Below, one piece after another: positions 49,777 through 59,616 of a stretch of 64,000 nucleotides of DNA. Both the position numbers and the translations under genes were made by a program. A model generated the notes under the pieces. The model searched no databases, was not told the origin of the DNA, and saw nothing but the letters and a program-made list of their open reading frames with translations. Location of the stretch: positions 62,001 through 126,000 of the forward strand of contig JAJNDK010000003.1 of the NCBI GenBank assembly GCA_021156365.1, read 5' to 3'. This stretch comes from Bacteroidota bacterium (GTDB lineage: Bacteria > Bacteroidota > Bacteroidia > B-17B0 > Aurantibacillaceae). Position 1 is the first letter of the stretch. Each line of letters opens with the position of its first letter.

Positions 49777-52700
49777 CTACGCTTCCACTTCCGTCACAAT
49801 ACTCGGGAAGATCCGTACGTTTCCATCTTCTTCTCTTCTGAACTGGTAGGTGTATTTGTAATGACTTTCCAATCCGCTTTTGTTTGGCAGACCGTTGATC
49901 ATCATAATATTCCTGTTCTTCGCAAATTTCAAAAGCTCTTTCAGGTAATGGGCAGAGATCTGTCCTACCTCGTCGATGATACAATGTACTTTGAAGGCCT
50001 TGGAGCTTCTGTGCGAGGATTCCTTGATGAATACGTGTAACAAAGTGATGTAAATGATCGCTTTTACGAGGATATCCGTTCCGGTACTTCCGATACTGTC
50101 GATCTTGTGTGTCCAGCCGGTCTCGTTCATACCTTCCTTGATGTTGAACTTCAGCTCGAAAAGGTCCTGCAAACGGATCTCTTCCTGCTCCTGCTCCTTG
50201 ATAGACAGACGAAGGTTTTCCAGCAATTTCACTGCACGGTTGTTGATTTCTTTATTCTTACCTCCGGTTGCATAATCGGTATTGAACAATCCTTCTCCGT
50301 AGAATACACCGTGCTCGTCTTTGAACTCCTCGATCTTCTTGAGCATTTTATATACCTTGTTGTCTGATTCTTCCAGCTTGATCTTAATGAACTCGATCAG
50401 CTTGCTCTCCTCGAATTCCGCTTTTTTGAAATCGTCTGCAATGAGCGTGATGATGTGCTGGATCTTTTCCTGTTGCCCGCTCAGTTCTTTCACTTTGCTT
50501 GCGATACTGTCCGTTACCAGACCGATCTGCGTAGCCGTTTCTGCGATCGACAATTCGATCTTGTTCTCATGAATAAAATTGGAAACGTTTTGTGCAAAAC
50601 GCTCGTATTCTGCCTGCGACGCGTCATTCCGGATCATGAAGTTGAAGTGATTGTCCATACGGAACTTACCTGCAAATTCATTTACATAGCGCTGGAAAGC
50701 ACCGTATTCTTCATTGAAATGCGAGTCATTCTTTAAGAGCTGTGTACAGAGGTCCATTACCGAGTAATTGGTTTTCTTCGGCTCTGCACGCTCGATCACA
50801 TCTTCGTATTTGTTGTAAACCGGTGTTTCGCGGAAATTCTTTGTAAAGTAATTGATCCCGTTGTTGAACTCGATCAGCTCTTCATCAAAGCTGCGTTTTT
50901 GTTTACGCAGCTCCATGTTTTTCAGGTTGAATTTACGGTTCGCTTCTTCTAACTGGTTATTCAGCTCCTGCGAGGATTTCATGTATTCCTCTTTTTTCTG
51001 GATCAGGTCCGGCAATTTATCGAAGAGCTCGCGTTTGTCTTTCAGGTAATCGTTTACGATCTGTGAGTATTGTTCGATCTCCTTGATGTCCTCCTGGATC
51101 TGTTTGATCTTTTTGTCTACTTCTTTTACCTGTTTGCTGTCAACACCTTTTGATTTGAAAGAAGTTTCTTTTTCTTCGTTCATTTCTTTTTCCTTGGCAT
51201 CGAAGCTGGCAACGGTCTTGTCCTTTTCGGTTTCGATGTCTTTGATCTCCGCTTCCTGTCTTTCTTTCAGGTCGGCGATACGATCCAAATGATAGGCACG
51301 CAACTGTTCGAACTGCAGGTTGAAGTCATTGAGCATATTGTTTTTCTTCTTATTCAGAATACTCAGCTCTTCTTCTACGAGGTTAAATTTATTGCGGTTT
51401 CCGGATAAGGATGCTTCGATCTCTTCGCTGGCTTTTTGTTTCCAGTCATCGAGTTCCAGCATCAGTTTTTTCTCGCGTTTTTCAGCCAGCTCGAGCGAGT
51501 AGGAGAGAACCTTCACATCTTCTTTCAGCTCTCCCAACTGTTTCCCGTACCGATCGGCAGCAAGCATTTTCTCTTCGTTGTTGCTTACCTGGAATTGGTT
51601 CAATGAATCTTCCAGCTCGCGGATCTGGGCAAGCAGCTCATTTTTTGCTCCCTGGTATTCTTCCAGCGATTTGGAAACGATGTTCACGCTATCCAGTTTC
51701 AGGCTCACACCGTATAAGGAGTTGATTACTTCTTTTTGAACTTCCGGTTCCAGATCGGTACGGAATAAAATATCCTCGTTACAAACTTTCCCGATCGTAT
51801 TGTGCCAGTCTTTGATGTTCCCTTCTAAAAAGCCATACAAGGCGCCATCCTGCACTTCCAGCTTGCCTTCGATCTCTTTGATCTCCGTTTTCTTTTTGAT
51901 GATCTCGTTGTTGACCTTTGTTACCTGGTTAGCCAATGAGCTCTTGATCTTCGCTTCTGTTGCTTCCCATTCTTTTTGTAAGGTCTGGATAAGATTGCTT
52001 TTGATCGCTTTCTCCGAACGGTTCTTATAGGTAACGGCGCGCAATTCGGCAAGCTCCGTTTCGAGCTGTTTGATCTCTGCTTCGTAGAAACGGGTGTTGC
52101 GGATCACTTTTTCTTCGGATTTCAGCTCGTTGAACTCAATTTGTTTGGAAGTGATCTCTGCCGAAGCGTCTGCCAAAGCATCTTCACGGCGTTGTTTCAG
52201 CTCGTTCTCCTTTTTATTGAGCTCGTTTTTAGCTAATAACTGGCGCTCGTTATAATCATTGAAGATCGTGCTGGTCTTTGCATTGATGTTGTTAATATAG
52301 GAACCGCGCTCGTTTTTCAACTGCTCCATTAGGGTAGAATACTTCAGCTCGATGCTGGACACGTTACTTGTAAGCGTTTCGTATTCCTTACGCGCCATGT
52401 TCAGCTCTACCTGCAACTGCTCACGCTGTTTGTTTTTTTCTACTGCATCTTCAATATTCTGCGACTGGTATTCTTTCAGTTTTTTGTTGGCTTCGCGGAT
52501 CGTACGGTCATAATACCCGATCTCTTCGCGGATGTCCTGTTGTTTGCCTTCAATATGTTCTTTTTGCGCATTGTGCTCATTTTGCAAGGTGTCCAGCTCT
52601 TCTTCTTTTTGTTTGGACGCATCACGGATGGACTCGTTCTGCACCTCTGCATATTTCAGACTGCTTCCTAATTTGTCCGCCATTTCGAGCTGCGAGCCTT

Positions 52701-53460
52701 TCAGCATTTTTACCTGGTCGAATTTCTTATCGATCAGTTCGATCAGTTGCTGCGTCTCTTTTTTCAGATAGGTCTCGATATCCGTGTATTTCTCATTGAA
52801 CTGGCGCAGCTGGCGCTCTACCTGCTCCAGCTTGATACTGGTACTTTCGGAAGAAAGTGAGTTGGCAATAAAGTCCTTGATAAAACGGGAGTCGATCGAG
52901 GATTTTGAAGAAAGGAAAACGTTGGTGATCGATTTCGGGATGTTCTGATATTTCTCATTTCCACGAAGGATGTGGAACTTGCTCAGCATTTTATCCGTTT
53001 CGGTTCCATACAGGATGTTACGGTACCGCTCGAAGGTATCGATCTGGTTACTGTAATAGATCCCGAATTTATCGAGTTTTTTTAATACATCACCGATCTT
53101 CAGAGCCTCATCATTTTCGTTAAAGAAGAAATCCGGGTTGTAAGGTGAATCCACAAAACGGAAGTTCAGCTTGTGGTGACGGTAGATGATGACAAAGAAG
53201 TTTTTTTCCTCCGTCGCCACTTCATATACGAGGAATGAGTTTTCGTAACGGAAATAATGCTCTTCAAATGGCTTCTGGGATGCAGAGATCCCCAGACCAC
53301 GGCTGTTGGCGCTGTAGAAGAAAAGGATGGCGCGTTGTAAAGAAGTTTTACCGAAATTGTTCGTCCCCACAAAACAAGTGTTCCCACTCATTTCCACATC
53401 TGCGTATTTGTTCGACGCGATGTTGATCATTACAATCCGGTTTAATATTCTGTGTTCCAT
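49777..53460 (-). CDS. MukB/MksB-like SMC ATPase
   Basis: A 1,227-residue SMC-type protein. The Walker A box is VGTNNFGKTS (31-40) at the N-terminus, the signature-like stretch SIGSTGTD is at 1122-1129, and the Walker B CIIDEVGQ is at about 1160-1167. Long coiled coils run about 190-490 and 600-1020, with a small break near 530-600 (FLEGNIKDWHNTIGKVCNEDILF) that is a candidate hinge. The order ATPase-head, coil, hinge, coil, head is that of SMC proteins, with the heads as in MukB. It is the last of three coupled genes whose first two look like kleisin and KITE subunits. Function is probably DNA loop or chromosome organisation, or plasmid exclusion; see findings. Confidence 0.8.
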   Translation of the reverse strand: MEHRILNRIVMINIASNKYADVEMSGNTCFVGTNNFGKTSLQRAILFFYSANSRGLGISASQKPFEEHYFRYENSFLVYEVATEEKNFFVIIYRHHKLNFRFVDSPYNPDFFFNENDEALKIGDVLKKLDKFGIYYSNQIDTFERYRNILYGTETDKMLSKFHILRGNEKYQNIPKSITNVFLSSKSSIDSRFIKDFIANSLSSESTSIKLEQVERQLRQFNEKYTDIETYLKKETQQLIELIDKKFDQVKMLKGSQLEMADKLGSSLKYAEVQNESIRDASKQKEEELDTLQNEHNAQKEHIEGKQQDIREEIGYYDRTIREANKKLKEYQSQNIEDAVEKNKQREQLQVELNMARKEYETLTSNVSSIELKYSTLMEQLKNERGSYINNINAKTSTIFNDYNERQLLAKNELNKKENELKQRREDALADASAEITSKQIEFNELKSEEKVIRNTRFYEAEIKQLETELAELRAVTYKNRSEKAIKSNLIQTLQKEWEATEAKIKSSLANQVTKVNNEIIKKKTEIKEIEGKLEVQDGALYGFLEGNIKDWHNTIGKVCNEDILFRTDLEPEVQKEVINSLYGVSLKLDSVNIVSKSLEEYQGAKNELLAQIRELEDSLNQFQVSNNEEKMLAADRYGKQLGELKEDVKVLSYSLELAEKREKKLMLELDDWKQKASEEIEASLSGNRNKFNLVEEELSILNKKKNNMLNDFNLQFEQLRAYHLDRIADLKERQEAEIKDIETEKDKTVASFDAKEKEMNEEKETSFKSKGVDSKQVKEVDKKIKQIQEDIKEIEQYSQIVNDYLKDKRELFDKLPDLIQKKEEYMKSSQELNNQLEEANRKFNLKNMELRKQKRSFDEELIEFNNGINYFTKNFRETPVYNKYEDVIERAEPKKTNYSVMDLCTQLLKNDSHFNEEYGAFQRYVNEFAGKFRMDNHFNFMIRNDASQAEYERFAQNVSNFIHENKIELSIAETATQIGLVTDSIASKVKELSGQQEKIQHIITLIADDFKKAEFEESKLIEFIKIKLEESDNKVYKMLKKIEEFKDEHGVFYGEGLFNTDYATGGKNKEINNRAVKLLENLRLSIKEQEQEEIRLQDLFELKFNIKEGMNETGWTHKIDSIGSTGTDILVKAIIYITLLHVFIKESSHRSSKAFKVHCIIDEVGQISAHYLKELLKFAKNRNIMMINGLPNKSGLESHYKYTYQFRREEDGNVRIFPSIVTEVEA

Positions 53461-53490
53461 GTTATGTTATAAAATTTCGTTGCTTAAAAA

Positions 53491-54132
53491 TTAGTTGTAG
53501 ATGATGCCGCCCGCAGGTTCTGTCCCGCTGTTGCCGGTATCTTCGTAGATAGCGATGGAATTTACGATATCCATCAGGTACGTATAGGAATCCAGGACTT
53601 TGTAAGTTTCACTTTCTTCGTCCTCGCGTTCCAGGAAGGAATCACGTGTCATCAGGTCACAGATCTCGCGTACTTTATTGCTCAGTGTTTCCGAACGGTA
53701 GAGCGGGATCTTTTGCAGTTTTTGTTTCAAACGCACATTCGCATTACACTCTTCTGCAATTTCGCTTGGGCGGAAACGGGAACCGATCGTGATCTTGTTA
53801 TCCATGGAAGCGAAGAGATCAATGATGTCGATATATTTTTCGAAGCTCTCTAATTTTTTTTCGATCAGGCTGTTTGCTTCATCGATCTTCGCGAAATAGA
53901 AAAAGTTATTTCCCCGCTCGATATTGTATCTGATCACGTTGAAGTAGGCCTGAAGGTTATCGAAATTCTCCGGGTTATTGATCACATCGTACAGGCGGTT
54001 CATCCCGTCTTTGGTCCCGTTGCTGGAAATGAAATGCCCGCGCGCCATGATCGCAAAGATGTCATGCGTTTGTTTCGGTAGCTTCACATTGGTACTGATA
54101 TTACCTCCGGTATTGTTATTGGTGTTTTCCAT
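53491..54132 (-). CDS. MukE/MksE-like subunit
   Basis: A 213-residue protein with a disordered Asn/Thr/Gly start (1-20), then KQTHDIFAIMARGHFISSNGTKDGMNRLYDVI and NLQAYFNVIRYNIERGNNFFYFAK, which look like the tandem winged-helix pattern of MukE-type KITE proteins (a G-FIS start, and a length-matched second helix). Acidic C-terminus. Location between the kleisin-like and SMC-like genes supports the call (12 bp from the first, 30 bp to the second). Sequence similarity is too low for certainty by eye. Confidence 0.65.
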   Translation of the reverse strand: MENTNNNTGGNISTNVKLPKQTHDIFAIMARGHFISSNGTKDGMNRLYDVINNPENFDNLQAYFNVIRYNIERGNNFFYFAKIDEANSLIEKKLESFEKYIDIIDLFASMDNKITIGSRFRPSEIAEECNANVRLKQKLQKIPLYRSETLSNKVREICDLMTRDSFLEREDEESETYKVLDSYTYLMDIVNSIAIYEDTGNSGTEPAGGIIYN

Positions 54133-54144
54133 TTCGTATCGGTA

Positions 54145-55389
54145 TTAAGCGGTTGCTTTTTTGGTCTCTTTTTTCTTTGGTTCTTTTTTCGGCAGGATGA
54201 TCGTGTATCCCAGACGTTTTTTTATTTCATTCACTTCGTAATCGTGATACCCCAATCGGTATTTGAATTCGAAATTCTTTTCGTATTCCAGGACTATTTC
54301 CACGAACAAGGTAATGCGCTCTTCAAACGTAATGGTGCCCACTGCTTTCGGAAATTTGTAGGCAACCAAAAATTCAAATAAATTATGTTTCTGTTGTGAT
54401 AAAAATTTATCTACCAGCGCGGAAACATCCAATCGCAGCGAATTCTCTATTTGTACATCCTTGAAATTCCCGGCCATCTTGTCTGCCATACGGCGTGCCA
54501 TCAGGCGGGTGATCTTGTATTTTTCGGCTACACGTCCGCAGAGCATATACCCGTCATCCGTATACAGGAAATCGATCGGGATCTTGGTACGTGGTGTTTT
54601 GTGATTGTTGAAACCGATCGGGTTGATAAGCTGCACTACTTCCCTGAAATTGGTCCGGTAATGCAATTCCCCGCGATCTTTCACCTCTTTCAGCTGCTGC
54701 ACTTTTTTGTACACATCTAACTGGAACTGGATCTTGTTGATGTAATCCGTAATGTCGGTCTGGATCTCGATAAGGAAATCGAGGTTTTCGATCAGTCCGG
54801 ATTTCAGTGAGGCAACAATGGAATACAATTCAAGATCGTTGGTGATATTGAAAAGCAAACGTGTTTCTTCGATCACATCTTCTGCTTTCCGGATGAACTC
54901 GATGATCGTATCACGTTTGGTACGGTAATCATCGAGCTTTTGCAGCTTGATTCGGTAATTACTTTCGTTCTTGTAGGTATCATCCACATTTTTCTGCAGC
55001 TTGATGATCTCGCGTGTGATAGCGGTATTGATACGTTTCAGGTATTTTTTGATCGAGCGCAGGAAGCGGTTCTCTTTGCCTTCCGAGTAGTATTTGATGT
55101 GACGGTTCAGCTCATTGAGGTAATCGCTGATGAAGCCCGGCGTTACTTCTCCGATCTCCATAAAGTCCTCGAACATGGCGATCACCGAATCGTTCACACT
55201 CACAATATTCTGATATTCGTACAATACCTCGTAGCTGATCAGCTTCTGATACTGTTCCGGTGTAATATCGTCCCTGCTCAACAGTTCAGTCACAGTAATG
55301 CTGTCCCGGTTACCAAAAAGGTACTCGATCACATTACGATTGTAATAAAGCTGAGTTAATAATTCTTTTACATTCAACTGTAAACCCAT
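54145..55389 (-). CDS. MukF/MksF-like kleisin subunit
   Basis: A 414-residue protein, the first gene of the operon. It starts with a winged-helix-like region (ELLTQLYYNRNVIEYLFGNRDSITVTELLSRDD), continues with long helices (about 90-240), and ends with a second winged-helix-like region (GRVAEKYKITRLMARRMADKM) and a Lys-rich tail (PKKEPKKKETKKATA). Kleisins of the MukF class bridge the SMC heads through N- and C-terminal winged helices joined by a helical middle. The assignment is by operon order and shape. The 5' gap of about 300 bp holds a repeat and no gene. Confidence 0.6.
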   Translation of the reverse strand: MGLQLNVKELLTQLYYNRNVIEYLFGNRDSITVTELLSRDDITPEQYQKLISYEVLYEYQNIVSVNDSVIAMFEDFMEIGEVTPGFISDYLNELNRHIKYYSEGKENRFLRSIKKYLKRINTAITREIIKLQKNVDDTYKNESNYRIKLQKLDDYRTKRDTIIEFIRKAEDVIEETRLLFNITNDLELYSIVASLKSGLIENLDFLIEIQTDITDYINKIQFQLDVYKKVQQLKEVKDRGELHYRTNFREVVQLINPIGFNNHKTPRTKIPIDFLYTDDGYMLCGRVAEKYKITRLMARRMADKMAGNFKDVQIENSLRLDVSALVDKFLSQQKHNLFEFLVAYKFPKAVGTITFEERITLFVEIVLEYEKNFEFKYRLGYHDYEVNEIKKRLGYTIILPKKEPKKKETKKATA

Positions 55390-55537
55390 GTTTTACGGCA
55401 GTTTTAACTCTGAAAGATACAATTATGACATGGGTCGGGAAAGCAGGGTTATTAACAAAAAAGCAACAATTTCCGGGCTTTTCCGGGCCTTTTTGTAATG
55501 TGCTGAAAAACAATCCGGAGATTGTTAATTAAAAGTT

Positions 55538-55683
55538 GAAAACCCGAGTGCAGACGCAGATTTCACGGATTTCTCAGATTATTGAGGTGAAATTTGTGGA
55601 ATTGTCATTTTTGTTCAGAACAATCCGCGAAATTAAATCTGAGTCGTTTATCTGCGCCATCTGCGAAATTCGTGTCTGTTTTC
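55538..55683. repeat. Imperfect palindromic repeat (gene-free stretch)
   Basis: The arms start GAAAAC (55538) and end GTTTTC (55683) and carry CGCAGATTTCACGGATT (55555-55571) and AATCTGAG, CTGCG and similar units in reverse. The CGCAGATTTCACGGATT unit recurs at 18651. The stretch codes for nothing I can support. It looks like a dispersed intergenic repeat able to fold into a long imperfect hairpin. Confidence 0.6.
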
Positions 55684-55695
55684 AAGCACCAAAAA

Positions 55696-56292
55696 TCATG
55701 AGGGTGGGGTATTCAGCCTTAGCTTTCCGAAAAATTCTTCTTTGCTGAATTCCTTTACCGAACCGGGAATAAAATCTGGTAAATGCATATCTTCCATCGA
55801 AATCCGGATCAGCCGCATCGTCTGGTGGCCAATGACGGCGGTCATTTTGCGCACCTGGTGAAATTTTCCTTCGTACAACACCAGCTCGATCCAGGTGGTC
55901 GCAAAATGGGTTCCTACCGGGTGTGCCCGTGGCGGAAGGTTTTCAGGGGCAGGGATGATCTTTGCCTCGCAGGGAAGTGTTATGTAATCCAAATTCTCCA
56001 GCCTTATGGGAACGCCTTTTTGCAAGGTATCCAGGCTCTCCTGTTCCACAGTTCCATGCACCTGCACCCAATACACCCGCCGGTGTTTTTGTGAGGGATG
56101 CATCAGCAATGCCGTTACCGATTTGTCATTTGTTAGCAAAAGCAATCCTTCCGTATTGTCATCGAGGCGTCCCAACGCATGCGTGCCTTCCGCAAAAACA
56201 TATTCAATTTGTGCAAGCGTACGTTTTTTCTTTACCGGCACGAATTGCGACAACATTTTGTAAGGCTTGTAAATGGCATAGTAACGGTGCAT
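55696..56292 (-). CDS. RsuA/RluE-type pseudouridine synthase
   Basis: A 198-residue protein that is the catalytic domain alone, without an S4 domain. The active-site Asp44 sits in GRLDDNTEGLLLLTND, and KHRRVYWVQVHG, plus GKFHQVRKMTAVIGHQTMRLIRISM, are the other RsuA-family blocks. RluE, with the same size and a similar start (YKPYKMLSQF), modifies 23S rRNA position U2457 in E. coli; RsuA acts on 16S rRNA. The precise target site here is not known. Downstream of the antiporter gene on the same strand with a 16-bp gap. Confidence 0.88.
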   Translation of the reverse strand: MHRYYAIYKPYKMLSQFVPVKKKRTLAQIEYVFAEGTHALGRLDDNTEGLLLLTNDKSVTALLMHPSQKHRRVYWVQVHGTVEQESLDTLQKGVPIRLENLDYITLPCEAKIIPAPENLPPRAHPVGTHFATTWIELVLYEGKFHQVRKMTAVIGHQTMRLIRISMEDMHLPDFIPGSVKEFSKEEFFGKLRLNTPPS

Positions 56293-56308
56293 GCGGAGGA
56301 AGAGGGAA

Positions 56309-58462
56309 TTAATTGTCTTTCTTAAATATCCCGGTGATCTTATCTTTTACCTTAATGATCTTATCTACACTTTCCTGGACTGTAACCGAAGTGACATCGT
56401 TGTATTGATTGCCGGACAGGGTGTCCATAGCTTCCGGGTAAAAAACGATAAAACTGCAGTATTCAAAATTCTTGTGTAATTCACGTGGCAGGTTATCAAT
56501 GTGATAGTTGTATGAAACGGTTTGTTTGCGGGCATTCAGGATAATATACAGCTCATCGTTGTTATGGTGGTTGTCCAGGAAGCTCATCTCCTCAAAGGAT
56601 TCTACAGGCACATACTTATACATATCGCCGGACTTGTCATTGATGTTCAGCTGGAATTGCACTAATGTTTTGTCCTCACCATACAAAAATGCTTCATTGC
56701 CTACCTGCTTCAACACCCGGTTAATTTTCAGACAGGTGCGTTTGAAATTCTTTTCCAGCTCGGCGTTGGGAGTAAGTACTACGATCACGTTCTTAAAAGA
56801 ATTCAGGGGCTGAACGATCTTGGATACGACCACCAATTGCTCGGTTTTGTCCACTAACTGTTCGGCTTTCGAACCGAAGATGAAATTCGAAGAATGCGCA
56901 GCCGTTTGATAACCCAATACGATATCTGAAATGCCGTATGCTTTGGCAGTTCTCACGATCCCGTCGGTAATGTTCAGATCTACTTTACGGAGGATCTCCA
57001 CTTTTTTATCTACAGCGGCTACCTGCTCTACAATATTTTCCAGTGTGCGTTTGGAATTGTTCCAGTGCATATCTGCATCGGTATCATCATCCACAATCGA
57101 GAGCGGGAAGATCGCTTCATTCGAGCGTTGGTTCTTTATCAGCAGTGCCAGTTCTATCAGCCTGCTTATACTATCAGGATTGGTGATCGGAACAAGGATA
57201 CGTTCCGGACGTTTCTCCGTTTTTGTATCTTCTTTGTCTTTTTCGGTGATCGCTAATTCACGTGCGGCCCGTTCTGTTACAAAAGAGCTGACAAGGCAGG
57301 TGATCAGGATGAGTATGATCGTTCCGTTGATGACGTTCTTATCGAAGAGTCCGATGTCGAAGCCTACTTTAATAACCGCAAGTGTAGCTGCAGCATGTGA
57401 AGCGCTAAGACCAAAGATGATCCGTGTTTCGGCTTTGGAAAATTTGTAGAAAATACCGGTGAGCTTGGCAGCAAGGTATTTGGTGAGCAGTGCTACAAAA
57501 CTGAGGATCCCTGCAAAGATAAGCGCTCCTGTTCCCGTAAAGAACAATCGTATATCCACCAGCATGCCGGCGCTGATGAGGAAGAAAGGAATGAACAGGG
57601 TATTACCGATAAACACTACACGGTTCATCAAAACGGAATTGTGCGGGATCACACGATTCAGGGCCAGACCTGCAAGGAAGGCACCGATAATAGGTTCTAC
57701 ACCGGATACTTCGGCAGAAAAGGCAGCAAGAAATACAACAGCCAGCACATAAATATATTGTGAACTGCCCTGTCCTTCGAGGTTGCGAAAGAACCAGCGT
57801 GTAACGATCGGCAAAATATAGAGCGTGCCGACAACTAGCGCCGCCAGCAGAACGATCGTTTTGATCCAGAACATCGGGCTCAGTTCATTTTCCACCACAT
57901 TGGTGATAATGCCTAATAAAATAAGTACGGCAGTGTCTGTAATGATCGTGCCTCCGAAGGTAAGCTGTACCGCACGGTTTTTCACTACCCCCATGCTGCT
58001 TACGATCGGGTAGCTGAGCAGCGTGTGGGTAGAGAACATACTTGCCAGTAACACAGCCGCCCAAAATTGAAAATGAAAGATATACGTACAAACGAGAAAA
58101 CCGATAATAATAGGAATGAAAAAGGTTAAAGCTCCGAATACCATGCTTTTTGAGCGGTTCTGCCGGAATTCCTGCATATCGATCTCCAGCCCCGCAAGGA
58201 ACATAATATATAATAAGCCTGTTTTACTGAAGAGCTCGAAACTGGTTGTTTTATCGATCAGGTGAAATGTGTTGGGTCCTATGATAACACCCGCCAGGAT
58301 AAGACCAATGATGCCCGGGATCTTGAAGCGTTTGAAAACAAGCGGGGCAAAAAGAATAATGAGCAGGACAACAGAAAGGATCAATACAGGGTTCGTAAAG
58401 GGAATCTGGCCTTTTAAAAATTCTTTCACCCAATTGATAAGGTTCTGTACTGATTCGCCCAT
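56309..58462 (-). CDS. CPA2-family cation:proton antiporter with USP-like C-terminus
   Basis: A 717-residue protein with twelve to thirteen helices in residues 10-390 (PGIIGLILAGVIIGPNTF, YIMFLAGLEIDMQEFR, GVEPIIGAFLAGLALNR) of the KefB/GerN/NapA-type CPA2 family. A cytoplasmic region of about 300 residues follows, with a universal-stress-protein-like fold (RPERILVPITNPDSISRLIELALLI, DIVLGYQTAAHSS). It should exchange Na+ or K+ for H+. The ATG at 58462 was chosen because a -7 promoter box ends 6 nt upstream; the ATG at 58471 lies inside the box. Confidence 0.9.
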   Translation of the reverse strand: MGESVQNLINWVKEFLKGQIPFTNPVLILSVVLLIILFAPLVFKRFKIPGIIGLILAGVIIGPNTFHLIDKTTSFELFSKTGLLYIMFLAGLEIDMQEFRQNRSKSMVFGALTFFIPIIIGFLVCTYIFHFQFWAAVLLASMFSTHTLLSYPIVSSMGVVKNRAVQLTFGGTIITDTAVLILLGIITNVVENELSPMFWIKTIVLLAALVVGTLYILPIVTRWFFRNLEGQGSSQYIYVLAVVFLAAFSAEVSGVEPIIGAFLAGLALNRVIPHNSVLMNRVVFIGNTLFIPFFLISAGMLVDIRLFFTGTGALIFAGILSFVALLTKYLAAKLTGIFYKFSKAETRIIFGLSASHAAATLAVIKVGFDIGLFDKNVINGTIILILITCLVSSFVTERAARELAITEKDKEDTKTEKRPERILVPITNPDSISRLIELALLIKNQRSNEAIFPLSIVDDDTDADMHWNNSKRTLENIVEQVAAVDKKVEILRKVDLNITDGIVRTAKAYGISDIVLGYQTAAHSSNFIFGSKAEQLVDKTEQLVVVSKIVQPLNSFKNVIVVLTPNAELEKNFKRTCLKINRVLKQVGNEAFLYGEDKTLVQFQLNINDKSGDMYKYVPVESFEEMSFLDNHHNNDELYIILNARKQTVSYNYHIDNLPRELHKNFEYCSFIVFYPEAMDTLSGNQYNDVTSVTVQESVDKIIKVKDKITGIFKKDN

Positions 58463-58468
58463 ACAAAA

Positions 58469-58476
58469 CAAAGGTA
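58469..58476 (-). promoter_or_regulatory. -7 promoter element of the antiporter gene
   Basis: TACCTTTG on the minus strand, ending 6 nt before the ATG; a leaderless mRNA is likely. The rest of the 293-bp divergent gap to rmlA shows no other clear element. Confidence 0.6.
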
Positions 58477-58755
58477 GTGAAAAGGAACGGAAAAAAGGCT
58501 GAATAATGCTGTTATAAACGCCTACTGGTGTACTTAATTCCTACCGTTTGACATAGATTCCGGTTTCCAAGGGGCAGTATCTTCCCTATACACTCCTTTG
58601 GTATATTATCTTCCGATAAAGGAGGAGTTTTTACAAGCCTGCATACAGGCTGCAAGCAATTTACCATAATTACAAAATACCCGAAATAACTTAGTTTTTA
58701 CGGTTTCTTTAATTTTTTTTACCTTCACGGTTTTAGTTTTATAAAGCACGCAGCT

Positions 58756-59613
58756 ATGAAAGGAATTATTTTGGCAGGAGGATCGGGAACCCGTTTGCAC
58801 CCGCTTACACTGGCTACCAGCAAACAGATGATGCCGGTTTACGATAAACCGATGATCTATTATCCGCTGTCGGTATTGATGATGTCGGGGATCAAAGAGA
58901 TTCTCATTATTTCCACACCGCACGACCTGCCTAATTTCGAGCGTTTGCTGGGCGACGGTACATCTCTCGGCTGTAAATTTACGTACGCGGTGCAGGAAGT
59001 TCCGAACGGACTGGCGCAGGCATTTGTGATCGGAGAAAAATTTATCGGTAATGATAAAGTTGCCCTCATCCTAGGAGATAATATATTTTACGGAGTAGGG
59101 ATGGGACGTATGCTACAGAAACTGAACGATCCGAAAGGCGGAATTGTTTTCGCCTATCACGTGAGTGATCCGGAACGTTATGGTGTGGTGGATTTTGATG
59201 ACAATAACAAAGTGTTGTCGATCGAAGAAAAACCGAAACAACCGAAATCGAACTATGCAGTGCCGGGCTTGTATTTCTACGACAATTCGGTAGTGGAGAT
59301 CGCAAAGAATCTGAAACCAAGTCCGCGCGGCGAATATGAGATCACGGATGTAAACAAAGAATACCTGAACAGAGGTGAGCTCAGCGTGAGTATTCTCGAC
59401 AGGGGAACTGCCTGGCTGGACACGGGAACATTTGCTTCCCTGATGCAGGCCGGGCAATTTGTACAGGTGATAGAAGAACGCCAGGGATTAAAGATCGGCT
59501 GTATAGAAGAAGTAGCCTATAAAATGGGTTTTATCAATAAAGAACAGCTGCATAAGATAGCGACTCCGCTTACCAAAAGCGGGTACGGTGATTATTTGCT
59601 AAAGCTGAAATAA
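58756..59613 (+). CDS. rmlA: Glucose-1-phosphate thymidylyltransferase
   Basis: A 285-residue enzyme, the normal RmlA length, with the nucleotide-binding [11 protein letters not shown] (8-18), [17 protein letters not shown] and the metal/substrate motifs LGDNIFYG and [20 protein letters not shown]. It makes dTDP-glucose from dTTP and glucose-1-phosphate, the first step to dTDP-rhamnose and other surface sugars. No rmlBCD genes are beside it. It is followed after 3 bp by the polyprenyl synthase gene, so the two are co-transcribed. Confidence 0.95.
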   Translation: MKGIILAGGSGTRLHPLTLATSKQMMPVYDKPMIYYPLSVLMMSGIKEILIISTPHDLPNFERLLGDGTSLGCKFTYAVQEVPNGLAQAFVIGEKFIGNDKVALILGDNIFYGVGMGRMLQKLNDPKGGIVFAYHVSDPERYGVVDFDDNNKVLSIEEKPKQPKSNYAVPGLYFYDNSVVEIAKNLKPSPRGEYEITDVNKEYLNRGELSVSILDRGTAWLDTGTFASLMQAGQFVQVIEERQGLKIGCIEEVAYKMGFINKEQLHKIATPLTKSGYGDYLLKLK

Positions 59614-59616
59614 GAC

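Noticed and set aside
49777-55389. Calling the SMC operon a Wadjet defence system
   Set aside because: No JetD-type gene with a Toprim/topoisomerase VI-like domain is adjacent, and the neighbours are a DUF5694 protein and a pseudouridine synthase rather than defence genes.
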